Assembly: GCA_964017185.1 (NCBI GenBank)
Contig: OZ024870.1
Span: 64,520,812-64,584,811 of the forward strand
Direction: 5' to 3'
Source of the DNA: Rugalucina vietnamica
Lineage: Eukaryota > Mollusca > Bivalvia > Lucinida > Lucinidae
DNA: 64,000 nt
The stretch's first letter is position 1; each line of letters begins with the position of its first letter. Positions 53,461 through 64,000 of this stretch are shown piece after piece. The translations under genes and the position numbers were made by a program. A model generated the notes under the pieces. It was not told the DNA's origin. It made no database searches and was given only the letters and a program-made list of their open reading frames with translations.

Positions 53461-54658
53461 TGTTGGCATTTAAACATTGATGAGCAGGATAAATCACTAG
53501 TTTTTGAGTTTTGAACCTTAATTTTTCACATCTTTTCTACTATTTTAACATTTATGGGCAGTTGAAATTTCATGCTCAGCTTATCTGAGCTTCAAAAAAG
53601 TTTTATAACCTTGAGGCCAGGCTCAAAATTATTCAAGTGAAACAATTATGCCAACAGGAATTATCACCGGTATGTGAACAATGAAGGCCAAAAATAATCT
53701 TAATTTATTTGTGGTGAAAAAGGACAGACCTTCTTTATTTGGTAGAGCATCTTATTGGCTAAAATACATTAAACTTGACTGGAACTCTGTAAAGTTTTTA
53801 CAAACAGGAAAGTCAACTGAAGATAATTTCCGGGAACTGTTACAAAAATAAAACCAAAATTTTCACTGCTGAATCAGGAAAGGTCAAAGACATGAAAGCG
53901 TCAGTAACTTTAAAGGAAAACGCTCAGCCAGAGTTCTGCAAAGCAAGGCCAGTACCTTTCATTTTGAAGGAAAAAGTTGAAAAGGAACTCGAATCTGAAG
54001 GAATTATACAGAAAGTATATCACAGCTACCCCGATCGTAGATGTTCCAAAACGAGACATTCAGTCAGAATATGCGGTGACTACAAGATAAATTTTCATCC
54101 ACAACCCCATGTTGATCAGTATCCACTGCCTAAGTTACATGATATATTCGCGTCAATGGCAGAAGGATAAAAGTTTACGAAAATAGACTTGCGCCAGGAC
54201 TATAATCAATTGGAAAAGAGTGTGGACTCAAAAGTCTTATTTCACAATAAATACTCACAAATGTATATATTCCTATAACCGGATTGTATTTGGAATCGCA
54301 GCCTTACCGAGTATTTGACAAAGAACAATGGATCAAGGATAAACCAAATACCAATTGTATTCCGGATGACATTATCATCACAGGAAAATTGGACGAAAGA
54401 CATTTGAAACCACTGGAAACGGTACGTCAGAGGTTACAGGATTATAACTATAACTTGCGCGTAAACAGGGACAAATGCAGTTTCTTCCAGGAAGAATTTA
54501 CATACTGTGGATTCAAAATCAATGCAAATGGATAACGTAAGACACTGGACAAGATCGAGGTAGTAATCAATGTTCCCGTACCTGAGAATGTTGCACAACT
54601 TCGTGCATTTCTGGGACTAGTAAATTACTATTCTCATTTCTTACCGAACACATCAAGT

Positions 54659-54937
54659 CATTACGGAAACTTCTCCATTTGCACAATGTGTTCTATAATA
54701 CAGTTGATTTTGATTATATTTTGCAATTAATTACATTTGTTGTTCATAAAATCATGCATTTGAAATATTTGTTATGCTCACTTCATTGATTCGATGATAA
54801 CAGATACCCACAATACATTATTTTATGCATAAATATTAAAAATTGATTATTCAAAACTTACCTCTAGTTTCCCCCATTTTACTAGAGGTAAGATGCAAAT
54901 CTGTGGTAGCTTTCATACGGAGATGTTTCACTGATGT
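54659..54937. mobile_element. Element K, second copy, inside Gypsy pol
   Basis: ATTACGGAAACTTCTCCATT to CGGAGATGTTTCACTGATG. It separates the Gypsy thumb region from the next pol segment. Confidence 0.6.
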
Positions 54938-55074
54938 GTATTACACCCCCATTATCAGTTGCTTAAACAAGACAGAAAGAACACATGGACAGCAGCAGCA
55001 CAAAATGCATTGGACATTGTGAAAGAAATGACAACATCTGACAATGTATTGACACATAAGATCCGGACTTACCA

Positions 55075-55353
55075 CATCAGGAAAACATGTCCGTGTAATG
55101 TATACCCCATTGAACCCCGCTTTTATATAGCAAAACTGGGGTATGGAGGGGTATACCTATTTTTCTTATTTTTGCTCCAAAACATAGATTGTGGGTACTC
55201 GTTAGAACCGCCTCGGCGAAGCGGTTCTAACGTGTACCCACAATCTTTGTTTTGAGCAATAATAAGAAAATTATCACACATTTTCAGCTGAAAATTTTCA
55301 AATCTTAAAGGTCAAAAAATCTCTGTATATAGCATGGGCATGTTTTCGTAATG
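55075..55353. mobile_element. MITE-B copy inside Gypsy pol
   Basis: 279 nt, CATCAGGAAAACATGTCCGT to GCATGTTTTCGTAATG, with the full central hairpin. Confidence 0.85.
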
Positions 55354-56280
55354 AGTAACCATCAGCATAAAGACTAGGTGCAGTGATTTCACATGTAATG
55401 GAGATGGGTGAAGAAAGACCAACTGCCTTCGCTTCGCGCACGCTAAATGCAGCTGAGATGCACAAATTCACATAGAAGCCCTAAGTTTAGTCTGGGGGTT
55501 AAGAAGTTCCAATGTATGTTATTTGCAAGGAAATGTACGCTTGTTACGGATCATAAGCCATTGATATCGATCTTTGGCCCAAAGAAAGGGATACCTGCTA
55601 CGACAGCAGCACGTCTGCAACGTTACGCGGTGTTCCTACAGGGACAAGATTAAAAGCTCAAAAATCGCATGCAAACTGCAACGGACTTTCGCGATTTCCG
55701 TATTCGCAAAGTGAGGATCTACCAGACAGAGACTCAGTAGAACTGTATTATTGTCACAAAGACAGCCTGCCTGTAAGAGCAAGTGATGTGAAACGTGAGA
55801 CACATCGCGATCTGACCCTGTCGAAAGTCTTTGACTTTACCTTAATAGAAAGACTGACAAACCCCAAGATGACAAACTGAAACCATACTACACACGTAGT
55901 TCTAAATGAACTTTCGGTGAAAAATAGATGGATAATGTGGGGTGTCATTATTTCAATCAAATTGCAAAATAAAGTACTAGACAAACTCCATGAGGGGCAT
56001 TTAGGCATTGTAAAAATGTAAGAACTAAGCAGAAGCTTCTTCTGATGGCCTCAGTTGGGCAGTGACATTGAACACTTTTGCAAGAAAATGCTAAGGTACA
56101 CGTAGGCAAAGATCAGGAAAATGCGCAATCAGAAAAAGATTCCCACTCCAAAAACCGAGGTATGCCAAGTACATCAGAAAGCTCCACCGAAAACATCATT
56201 ACACCCCTGGACACCCTCGACTTCACTAGTCCATTTATGGGACATGATAGTTCGTCTCTCACTAATGAGAAAGACCATCA

Positions 56281-56640
56281 TTATTTCTTGAATAGTGCTG
56301 ATGTGTGTTGGTGAGTTCTTTGATGGCTGACTAGGCCAATTCTGGCTCTAAACTGTCGGTTGCAAGTAGAGCAAGTCAATGTCATAGAGTCTGATGGTGG
56401 CACATTTGTTTTGGCTTTGCGCTCTCTTCGCTTTCTTTCAGCTTCACAGATTCTCTTCTTTTCATAAAGAGCTGCCCCTTTGTTGATGAGACCTCGCCAC
56501 TTTGATCGCTCCTGTGCAGTCTGTTCCCAGGACCCCATTGGTATTTCGAAATCCTTCAGAGAGGCTTTGAGGGTGTCTTTGTAGCGTTTCTTCTGGCCAC
56601 CTTGAGAGCGCTTTCCCTCCTGTAGTTCTCCATAGAACTA
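56281..56640 (-). mobile_element. LINE 3' fragment with C2H2 finger
   Basis: The minus frame reads GKRSQGGQKKRYKDTLKASL, then WRGLINKGAALYEKKR and a C2H2 finger CSTCNRQFRARIGLVSHQRTH. This is the usual C-terminal end of one LINE group (ORF2 tail). It interrupts the Gypsy integrase region. Confidence 0.7.
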
Positions 56641-56777
56641 TGGAGCCCCTTATGGGACATATGTACTTCATCGCGGTAGATGCACATTCAAAATGGCCAG
56701 AGGTACATGTAATTAAGTTTATTACTGCTTCAAAAACGATCGATATATTCATATCTTTGGACGGTCATTGGTCGTAA

Positions 56778-58165
56778 TGCCTAGGTCACACTAGCAATTA
56801 CGTACGCTGCGGATAGTTGCGGATACTGAACGTAACAATCCGCAGGAATTAGTGGGCGGGGCTAACTGTTCTTAATGAATTTACGTAATTATAATTACCT
56901 TTAAATACGGATTCATACGGTATAGTTGCGGATATATTCGGATACATACGGAAAGTAACTTGTCTACATACCTTTCGATACCATCTGTTACGTTTAGACA
57001 CGGACATGCACCTTCAGATACGCATTTGTTACGCTCTCTTGCGTATAAAACGCTGCAATGTGATGCAACTAACCGCTGTTTATTGTCAAAGTAGAGTCAC
57101 ACTAGCACATACGAATACGACGGACGCTACGGACATGTCATACGTATCTATCCGTTATATCCGTAACAATTCGCATCGTATGCGTATATGACCGTAGCTG
57201 TACGTGTTGTATCCGCAGGGTCCGTAGAATCCGCGCACAAATTTTGAAAAAAGTCAAAATTTCGATACGGACGAAACATCCGTATCTGCACGTAAAGAAA
57301 TTATAGAACATAGTATGCTTTGATTGATTGCTTGCTTGATCGATTGGTCGGTCGATTGATATCTCGATCGCGATCGATCTCTAGGTCGATCGACAGACTG
57401 ATTGATCGATGATCGATCAATTGATTGATCGAGTGATTAACTGATCGAAAGTTCGAGTGATCGATCAAGACCGATCGGCTGATAGATCGATTGAGTGTTC
57501 GTTCTTTCGATCATCGAGTGATTGATCGATTGCGATCGATCGATTGATTGATTCTTGACGGATAGATCGAGTGACTGATTAATCGAGTGATAGTCGTAAA
57601 ACAACGGAAATAACTTCTCATAATACTATAATTTGAGTAACATTTGTGTGTTTGCTTTTCCGTTTGTTGGTTCTGATATTGCAGCCTGCTTCTCACGTAG
57701 TAAAAGCATCTGAGGAATCCATATTTTTCATACTGGCTAGAGGAATGCATTGAAAGCACGAGCACATTTGTGAGCATTGGACGCACGGGCGATTCAGTGA
57801 GTAAGCTGTTTACTTTTCGTCACATACATGTAACTGTTCGCCGACAAAGACCGTAACCGAACAAAATAGCACATATGAAACAGTATCGATCCGCAACAAA
57901 CGCTTACGACAAGATACGTTTAGTTACGGAATAGATACGGTTTTTGATACCGATTAGATACGGACAATTACGGGTTTTTCATCCGTGCCTGATTTTTGAC
58001 AATTCTCAAAGCTTAGCTGCGGATCTTCCGTGCCCTGTAAATAATGCACGTACAGATACGGACTTTTACGGATATGATACGAATCGTTACGGACAGGACG
58101 GACAAATACGGAAGCCCTATCCGCAGCGTCCGCAGCGACCGTAAGTGCTAATGTGACCTAGGCAT
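56778..58165. mobile_element. Element M: TIR element with degenerate ATACGGA interior
   Basis: Ends ATGCCTAGGTCACACTAGCA (left) and the inverse TGCTAATGTGACCTAGGCAT (right), about 1.39 kb. Inside, near both ends, are dozens of variants of ATACGGA/TCCGTAT; the centre (57320-57600) is a degenerate GATCGATT repeat. No ORF is credible. It splits the Gypsy integrase segment. Confidence 0.75.
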
Positions 58166-58744
58166 AATATTAAACAGATTATCATCGACAACGGTCATTT
58201 ATGAGTGAGTAGTGTCAAACATTTTGTAGAAATAATTGAATTACCTACAAAACATCAGCGCCTAGGCATCCTGCAATCCGAGGGCTAGTGGATGTCAGTC
58301 ACTGAATTAAAACGTCCTCGGTTCAGTACAGGGGAAGAAGTGGTGGTCAGGGATTTCCGTGACAATAGAACAAATCATGGACGGACGCTAAAATCACGGA
58401 GAAAACGGGACCGCTTTCAAACAAGCTTAAGGTTACGACTGAAGAACAAGGAAATTGACCAAATGCTCAGCACTTCATACGAGCGGCCACGGTACGTGGA
58501 AAGTTCGGACGTTTCTGCAGAAAACCCAATTGGTACTGACTTAGGATCAGTAATCGCACAACCTGAGGATGCACAGTCTGCTCGACGTTATCCATTACGA
58601 GATAGAAAACCTCAGGATCGTGAACAGACTTGCAAAACAGTGTCTGAAATTAAAGTGACATACATGTAAGGCTCATTACAGACAACAAGGGCATAATAAA
58701 CACCTTACTGTAATGATATAGAGATTAGAACTCACTGTCCCAGT

Positions 58745-59160
58745 TTAGCTCACCGGTTCACCCCAGTGTAAACGGGGATGAATCGTGATGAATCGGGGTA
58801 GACCGCAGCTCTACCGTGGCAAACCGGGAAGAAGGCGTCTTGTGGATCGTATTAAAATGTTTAATACGAACGGTGCGAACCGGGAGGGATGTCAAAATTC
58901 GGGGCGAACCGGGGCGACACCGGGACAAACCATGATACCACCGGGGCTCGACCCTGATGAGCTGGGATGATCCGGCGTTAACTGTGGGTAATCGGGACAA
59001 CACCGAGGCATTCCGGCACAAACCACCGGGGTGAACCAGGACGCCATCGGGGCAAACCGGCTCTAAAGATTAGGCCACGGTGAATCCCGGTTTGCCAAAT
59101 GGCGTTCCGGTTCACCCGGGTAGCGTCCCGGTTTACCCCGGTTGCTACCGTTAATGACAT
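58745..59160. repeat. Element N: degenerate ACCGGGGTGAACC repeats
   Basis: About 400 nt made of variants of ACCGGTTCACCCCGG and its inverse, GC-rich against AT-rich flanks. Terminal inverted repeats are less clear than in elements D and M (AGCTCACCGGTTCACC at the left; CACCCGGGTAGCG and CCCCGGTTGC at the right). Reading frames here are not genes. Confidence 0.55.
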
Positions 59161-59780
59161 TTTTACGAGAATTTCATCAATGGCTATTAAGTGTAGCGAA
59201 TGAAATAGTATATTAAATGATAACAGCTTGTCACAATGGGTCCAGACGAAAGAAAGTGAATTAATGTAATCATGCCTGGTAAAACATATAACATAGTAGA
59301 CTAGTTTCAAGAAAGTACAAACTCAAAGGCAGAGAAAAGAAACTGTTCATTCATTGCTGGATTATTAACCATACAAATACATTCACAAGTATCAGTTACA
59401 TGAACTGATTCAAAGGACTTCTAATCTAGAAGAGGGACGTGTTGGATACTGACTGCTTTACCCACATTTCAGAGAGTCTTATTATTAGAGTAAACACTTC
59501 GGTAACTTAAAACAATTCATACCACTCCCTCATTATCATAATTGCATTGGTAGTCTTTGCTGCTTCATAGAGAATAAATTAGTTCAGAACTAGAACCCAC
59601 TGTGTTAAGTTGTGTATCCTGAATCAAGTAGCTTATGAGGAGGGGTCATGAGCCCTTGCCTGAATACATAACAGATGAGAAAAAAAAACATTTTGCTGCA
59701 GAGATGAGTTACTAAGCTTATCTGAAAATTTAAACAAACGCTCAAAAATCGTTATTTTTGGTCAAAAATGGCATTTTTGT

Positions 59781-59782
<2 letters not shown>

Positions 59783-59815
<33 letters not shown>
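59783..59815 (+). repeat. Poly-A tract, about 32 nt
   Basis: Long A run followed by T-rich sequence; no retroposon body recognised upstream. 59161-60230 otherwise shows nothing identifiable. Confidence 0.85.
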
Positions 59816-59816
<1 letters not shown>

Positions 59817-60229
59817 ATTTTTTTTTATTTATTTTATGTAATTTTGCTTAAAACGATTGCTTTCATTATCTGAGTGAGGATGTGAAAAGAATTTAGGTTT
59901 GGAAGCCCAGAAATAAAGGTGTGGGCTTTCTGTTGCAAATTTTGGTGTTTTCCAAACATGTATGCTTTGCACATTTTTACTGAATCCTTTCAAAACAAAT
60001 TATTGCATTGTTCTTCACGAAGTCCAGCCCTTTTAGATAGAACCAATTTTTAAAAGTTTATTTGAAAAAAAAAAAAATGTATACTGAACATTATTTTAAA
60101 TTGAGAAAAAAAAAAAAAAAGAATTTACTTTTGATGAGTATAAACATTTCTATTATTAATACAACACATTACGAGTTTGTTTTTTTTTTTACAGAAAATT
60201 CAAAATTGTGTTGGAAATTTTTGACAATT

Positions 60230-60407
60230 TTAATATTTTTGCTCAAAACATAGATCGTGGGCACACGTTACCCACAATCCACAATCTATGTTTTGGAGCA
60301 AAAGAAGAAATACATGTATAATAGGTATATACCCCTGCAAACCCAAGTTTCATCATATAAAAGTAGGAATTAAGGGGGTATACATTTCACGGACATGTTT
60401 TCCTGAT
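60230..60407. mobile_element. MITE-B, centre deleted
   Basis: Keeps ACATAGATCGTGGGCACACG and the inverse arm with only a few bases between, then the CCCAAGTTTCATCATATAAA arm and GGACATGTTTTCCTGAT. Confidence 0.7.
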
Positions 60408-60705
60408 TTATTATTATAGAGGACCCAGATTTGAGACTTGCAGAATAGGTAGGCAGCTAATGCTTCCATCAGAAATAAGAACTTTTTCTTTATTACATGT
60501 ATCAGAAAGATAATTGAACAGCGATTCCATGAGTGTTTCATTCATGTCAGCTTGTATATACCTTTATAATGATAACCGTCAAATGCTTCACTTAATGTGT
60601 ATCTAAAATGCTATTCTAATTTCCTTTCCTCCGTGAAATGCCTTACAAATCATACATGTTCTATTTACAAATCATACTATTATACATCAATTGGTTTATT
60701 AACTG

Positions 60706-60936
60706 CGGCCCGACGTGAGAAAATCAGTCTTCGGGGTTTCCGACAAGGACTGACACAAATCTGCCTAGGTAGTCACAGAAAGAGACAAGAAGCTTTAAAC
60801 TTCGAATTTAAGAAAAAGAGGCATTGTTACATGTATATCCATTTATTGAAAACAAAGGCGCTGATCAGCTGTGCAGGTGATGTGAGCCTTTGTTTTTGCA
60901 TTTGCTACATTTCGCTTTTCTCATGACGCGGCTCAA
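60706..60936 (-). mobile_element. MITE-A, old copy
   Basis: Only segments near the ends (GACGCGGCTCA) and AAAACAAAGGCGCTGATCAG remain; the second palindrome arm is mostly deleted. Confidence 0.6.
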
Positions 60937-62039
60937 CTGTATCTAGTTATCTGGCAACGTCTCATTGTTAACATGTTATCACTTAATTAACATTAAAATG
61001 TCAAACATATGTTTCTGATTTTTTTCCATAATTAGTCGATAGAATCCAAATTCTTATTATGAGAACAACAAACGTTGACGGTACGGTCTGTTGGTTTGTT
61101 TAAAATTTGAGAGATAATATACTATGCAAAATAAATTTAGCAATTTTTGATGTTTCGTATATTTTTTTGCTCATCTTGGAGCAAGTATGGACGTTTCCTT
61201 TATTTTAGTGACATGAACAAGGTCTTAGGCACATGATACGATGACTTAAAAACGCCATCCTTTAAAGATGCTTTTGGAACAACTAAGAAATACAGAAGGG
61301 GTGAGAAGGCAAAACAAGACCAACGAAACGGAATGTAGCCAATACCGTGGCGAGTAAGACTAGTGAGATAACGCTGACGTTTAACTCATTCTTTTAGCTT
61401 ACGTTTTGAAGCCACGAAAGGGAATTTTGCAAAACCACTTTATTTTATCACATTGGCGTGCACGAGGCAATTAAACTCAATATCGTTTTTCAGAAAATTC
61501 CACTTAGAAACGATATAGAAGGTGTCAGAAAAACGTCAAATTAAAATAAAATTAATCTTTATTTCTCGACAAAAAAAAATTGTTTCAAAACTTCGTTTTG
61601 TTTTTTCCTTTGTTTTGATGACTTAACATCGGTTTATTTGTTATGTTATACAATGAACTTTATTTCCACTGGATTAAATTACCGGGCGATTGACACATCT
61701 AGCAACATCTGGTTGTAACATTCTGTATTATGCGTCTCAAGAAATTAATAATTTTTCACGATCCAAAAGGAAGGAATTTGTATTAAAAATGACTTCCAGA
61801 ATCTCTCAGGAGGCGCATGCTACCAAAATAACCGCTATGGCCAATCTTATTCGAGCTCAATGGTCCATACTCTGAAAACCAAACACCTTCGTACCCTATT
61901 AATTCATAGGCGATTGCTGACCAGCATATGTATGGTAGACTGTCTTACATTTCATTGAAATGCGAAAACATGCCATAATCGTGATGCGTTGTGTTTAGCT
62001 CAGTTTAAAGTACCAAAGTAAGGCTTATAAATGTGTATG
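60937..62039. other. Unassigned sequence
   Basis: AT-rich; short ORFs such as 61690-61875 have no recognisable motif. Nothing else seen. Confidence 0.45.
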
Positions 62040-62984
62040 GATATTTTGGCTTAACCACGGTTTCTAGGCAGGCTCAGACCTGAGCGGTTAACCAGTAGCC
62101 TAATTAGATGGCCAGTAGCGTATAAGCTTTGCTTGGAGCGGTACAAGCAGCCCATCTATTATTTCTCAGGGCCCCAATGGGTCCAATTTTTATTTTAACT
62201 GCAAACATCATTAACTGTATACATAAATGCGAGTATAACTAGACCTAAGTTCAATATGGCAAATTGACTATATTTCCCAAAATCGGAATAGGGCTTTGAT
62301 AAACAGATCGGCCGCCCGATGCATCAGGTTTATTATACAGTGTGTAAGGCAAACACTGGCTTTAAATAGATTGGGTTTCGATTTGCAGACGAAATACTCT
62401 AAAGCATTACAATGAAACAGTTGGTAGATCTAAATACATTTATTTATATTGAAACGGAAAGAAAAAAAAATAAAATGGATTCGATCTCGGATCGCCTGGT
62501 TCATATCACGGCTAAAAAACTATTCAATTACTTGCAGAAATCCACTCAGAGCTGTCACCAATATTAAATCAATTCTATAATTTAACACAATTGAAACTAT
62601 CTGTTTGGTGTGTTTGACCTTGAAATGAGATAAATCTCATGAGCAAGTCACAACCTCAAACATAAGACAAGTCTTACCGTTAAGATAGATCATAAGTCAC
62701 TCCTAAGATTAGTCTTGATCATAAGATAAGATATGTCCTAAGAGAGCTTCGTGAAACGAGCTACTGTTGGTAATGCGTGTATCAACAGTGTTCTTTTATG
62801 TATATAAAATTAATACACGGGAAAGCGCCTATGTGGGAAAATCGTCTTAGCAAAGGATAACAATAGGACCAATGGTCATATAAACGCTCACCTGAGACCT
62901 GAGATATATACTAATAAACTTGTTTGACTACAATGGTAATATGCATGTATATAACCCCAGGTCAGGGTCAGAATAACCCCTGGA

Positions 62985-63480
62985 GTCAATGTCTTTTCAA
63001 ATCATGAAAATTCAGTCAATTTGCCTATTTACTGCGAGTTTGCCCTTCAAATGACACTTTAACAATTTTCCCCTTTCAAATGCATGGGCGACCTAAGTTG
63101 ACCTTGCGATAAAATAGGTCAAGGTCATCCCAGGGTCATGGTTTATACAAATTTTGTAGACCTCCATTCCTTGATGCTTCATGCCAAGTTTCAAAATCAT
63201 ATGCCTCCTGTTTCTAAGGAAGAAGATTTTTTAAAGATTTTTGTTATTTACAGCCATGGTGGCCATTTTTGTCTTGTGACCATGACTATTTATGCAAACT
63301 TTCATCCACTTTTCCTGTGGATGCTTCACATAAAGTATGCCTTTGATTGGCCAAGCGGTTTCAGAGAAGAAGATGCTTTGAATATTGTATATAGCCCCGG
63401 GGAGGGGCAAACAACCCCCTGGGCCTAAAATATTATCATAAGCATTAATCTTCTGTCCATTTGCTCATTCCTAGCAAGTT
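62985..63480. repeat. Repeat J, second copy, opposite orientation
   Basis: Includes GCATGGGCGACCTAAGTTGA, CTTTGATTGGCCAAGCGGTT and the CCTAAAATATT / TTGCTCATTCCTAGCAAG ends shared with 43320-43680. Confidence 0.65.
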
Positions 63481-63492
63481 TTCTGCCATTAA

Positions 63493-63580
63493 ATGTTCTT
63501 GATTTTAATATGCGAGATAGGTTTTTGACAGCTAAACTTCTCAAACAAGGCTATCGGTATCATAAACTTCGAACAAGAGG
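63493..63580 (+). mobile_element. Penelope-like RT scrap, different subfamily
   Basis: The frame reads DRFLTAKLLKQGYRYHKLRT, close to but distinct from the RNKCLTAKLLQQGYRYHKLR of the other copies. Both sides are unrelated sequence. Confidence 0.6.
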
Positions 63581-64000
63581 GACGTAAAGCGCCATAGGAA
63601 TGAGCCAAAAACATACTTAAGCCATAGTATCCACATTCTTGAGAAAACACAAACTGAGGCGAACACAGATTTCAAGGTTTTGAACCCAGACTTGAAGATA
63701 TCCCAAAGAACATTTGAAAACTATAGCCATTTTTCGTAAAGCCCGTTAGAGTGAAAGATAAATATACATGGCTGTTGCAGATACCATGTGGAATTTGGTC
63801 ACGCGTTTAGGCGATGTATGCAACTACGTGCTGCCCTACGAAAGAAGCAGAACATTACCAACGAAGATTGTCCTGTGTTTGACCACTCTTCTGATCTTAT
63901 AGAAAAAAACTTTGTGTGAGCGCCAGGAAGGCAAGTTTCGTATGTCCTGCTTAAATCGTGAATGTACCTCGTGCGGAGCTCGACGGGATTTGTCCATGCC
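63581..64000 (+). other. Unassigned right edge with a Cys-bearing open stretch
   Basis: From about 63907 a plus frame reads TLCERQEGKFRMSCLNRECT and continues SCGARRDLSM to the window edge. The paired cysteines resemble zinc-binding segments in some DNA-transposon proteins. It is too short to name. Confidence 0.3.

Larger units (their letters stand above)
53640..58670 (+). pseudogene. Decayed Ty3/Gypsy retrotransposon pol with nested insertions
   Basis: Frames with many stops and shifts give, in order: a pre-RT segment with WLKYIKLDWNSVK-like spacing, RT N-part (53892-54170; ICGDYKINF, YPLPKLHDIFA), the catalytic strand changed to IPDD (54284-54535), the AFLGLVNYY thumb region (about 54604-54630), RNase H (55447-55653; TLVTDHKPL, GIPATTAARLQRYA), integrase pieces (55730-56085 and 56640-56770) and a C-terminal segment (58292-58669). 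No LTRs were found. Insertions: element K at 54659-54937, MITE-B at 55075-55353, a Penelope tail at 56091-56160, a LINE 3' fragment at 56281-56640 and element M at 56778-58165. Non-functional. Confidence 0.75.

Noticed and set aside
53180-53497. A separate small gene
   Set aside because: It is a rearranged Penelope RT end, as shown by matching segments in the 21-kb copy.

Overview
The window looks like a stretch of invertebrate, most likely bivalve (clam-type), nuclear DNA. It is AT-rich. The coding sequence sits in short exons bounded by GT..AG introns. Almost all intron and intergenic sequence is transposon debris: small foldback/MITE families in many copies, a Penelope-like retroelement with the domain order of the Naiad group, a decayed Ty3/Gypsy element and LINE pieces. 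No prokaryotic features, CRISPR arrays, rRNA or complete tRNA genes were seen. The organism assignment is inference from repeat style and gene types; it was not searched.

Two spliced protein genes can be read, both on the minus strand. Gene 1 runs from 30660 (start codon) down to 517 (stop codon). Seventeen exons are clear, and one 11-nt micro-exon is needed to keep frame. They join into an 845-codon frame: signal peptide, a very short pro-region with RHRR, an M12B (ADAM/ADAMTS-type) metalloprotease fold, an ADAMTS-like Cys-rich segment, five repeats of a six-cysteine CxYGD module, a Thr/Ser/Pro stalk, one transmembrane helix, and a cytoplasmic tail rich in tyrosine motifs. All three zinc histidines and the catalytic glutamate positions of the protease motif are changed or lost (HQIGRSLGLTLD where the family has HExxHxxGxxHD). 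It therefore reads as a membrane-anchored pseudoprotease, perhaps a receptor or adhesion protein. This is the most interesting item in the window.

Gene 2 runs from 48561 down to 40607 in three exons with matching phases. It gives a 317-residue type II membrane sulfotransferase of the WSCD-like kind, with both PAPS-binding motifs.

Layout: 0.5-6 kb, 3' exons of gene 1 among MITE-A copies; 6-15 kb, a long intron with a TIR element, a 4.9-kb foldback and Penelope pieces; 15-31 kb, the 5' exons of gene 1, a tandem array that has copied a splice acceptor, and a nearly full Penelope-like ORF at 20.8-22.9 kb with one in-frame TGA in its CxC motif; 31-40 kb, intergenic repeats and a 1.5-kb direct duplication that shows an empty and a filled MITE-B site; 40.6-48.6 kb, gene 2; 49-53.5 kb, Penelope and LINE fragments; 53.6-58.7 kb, a broken Gypsy pol with five nested insertions; 58.7-64 kb, repeats with no recognised gene.
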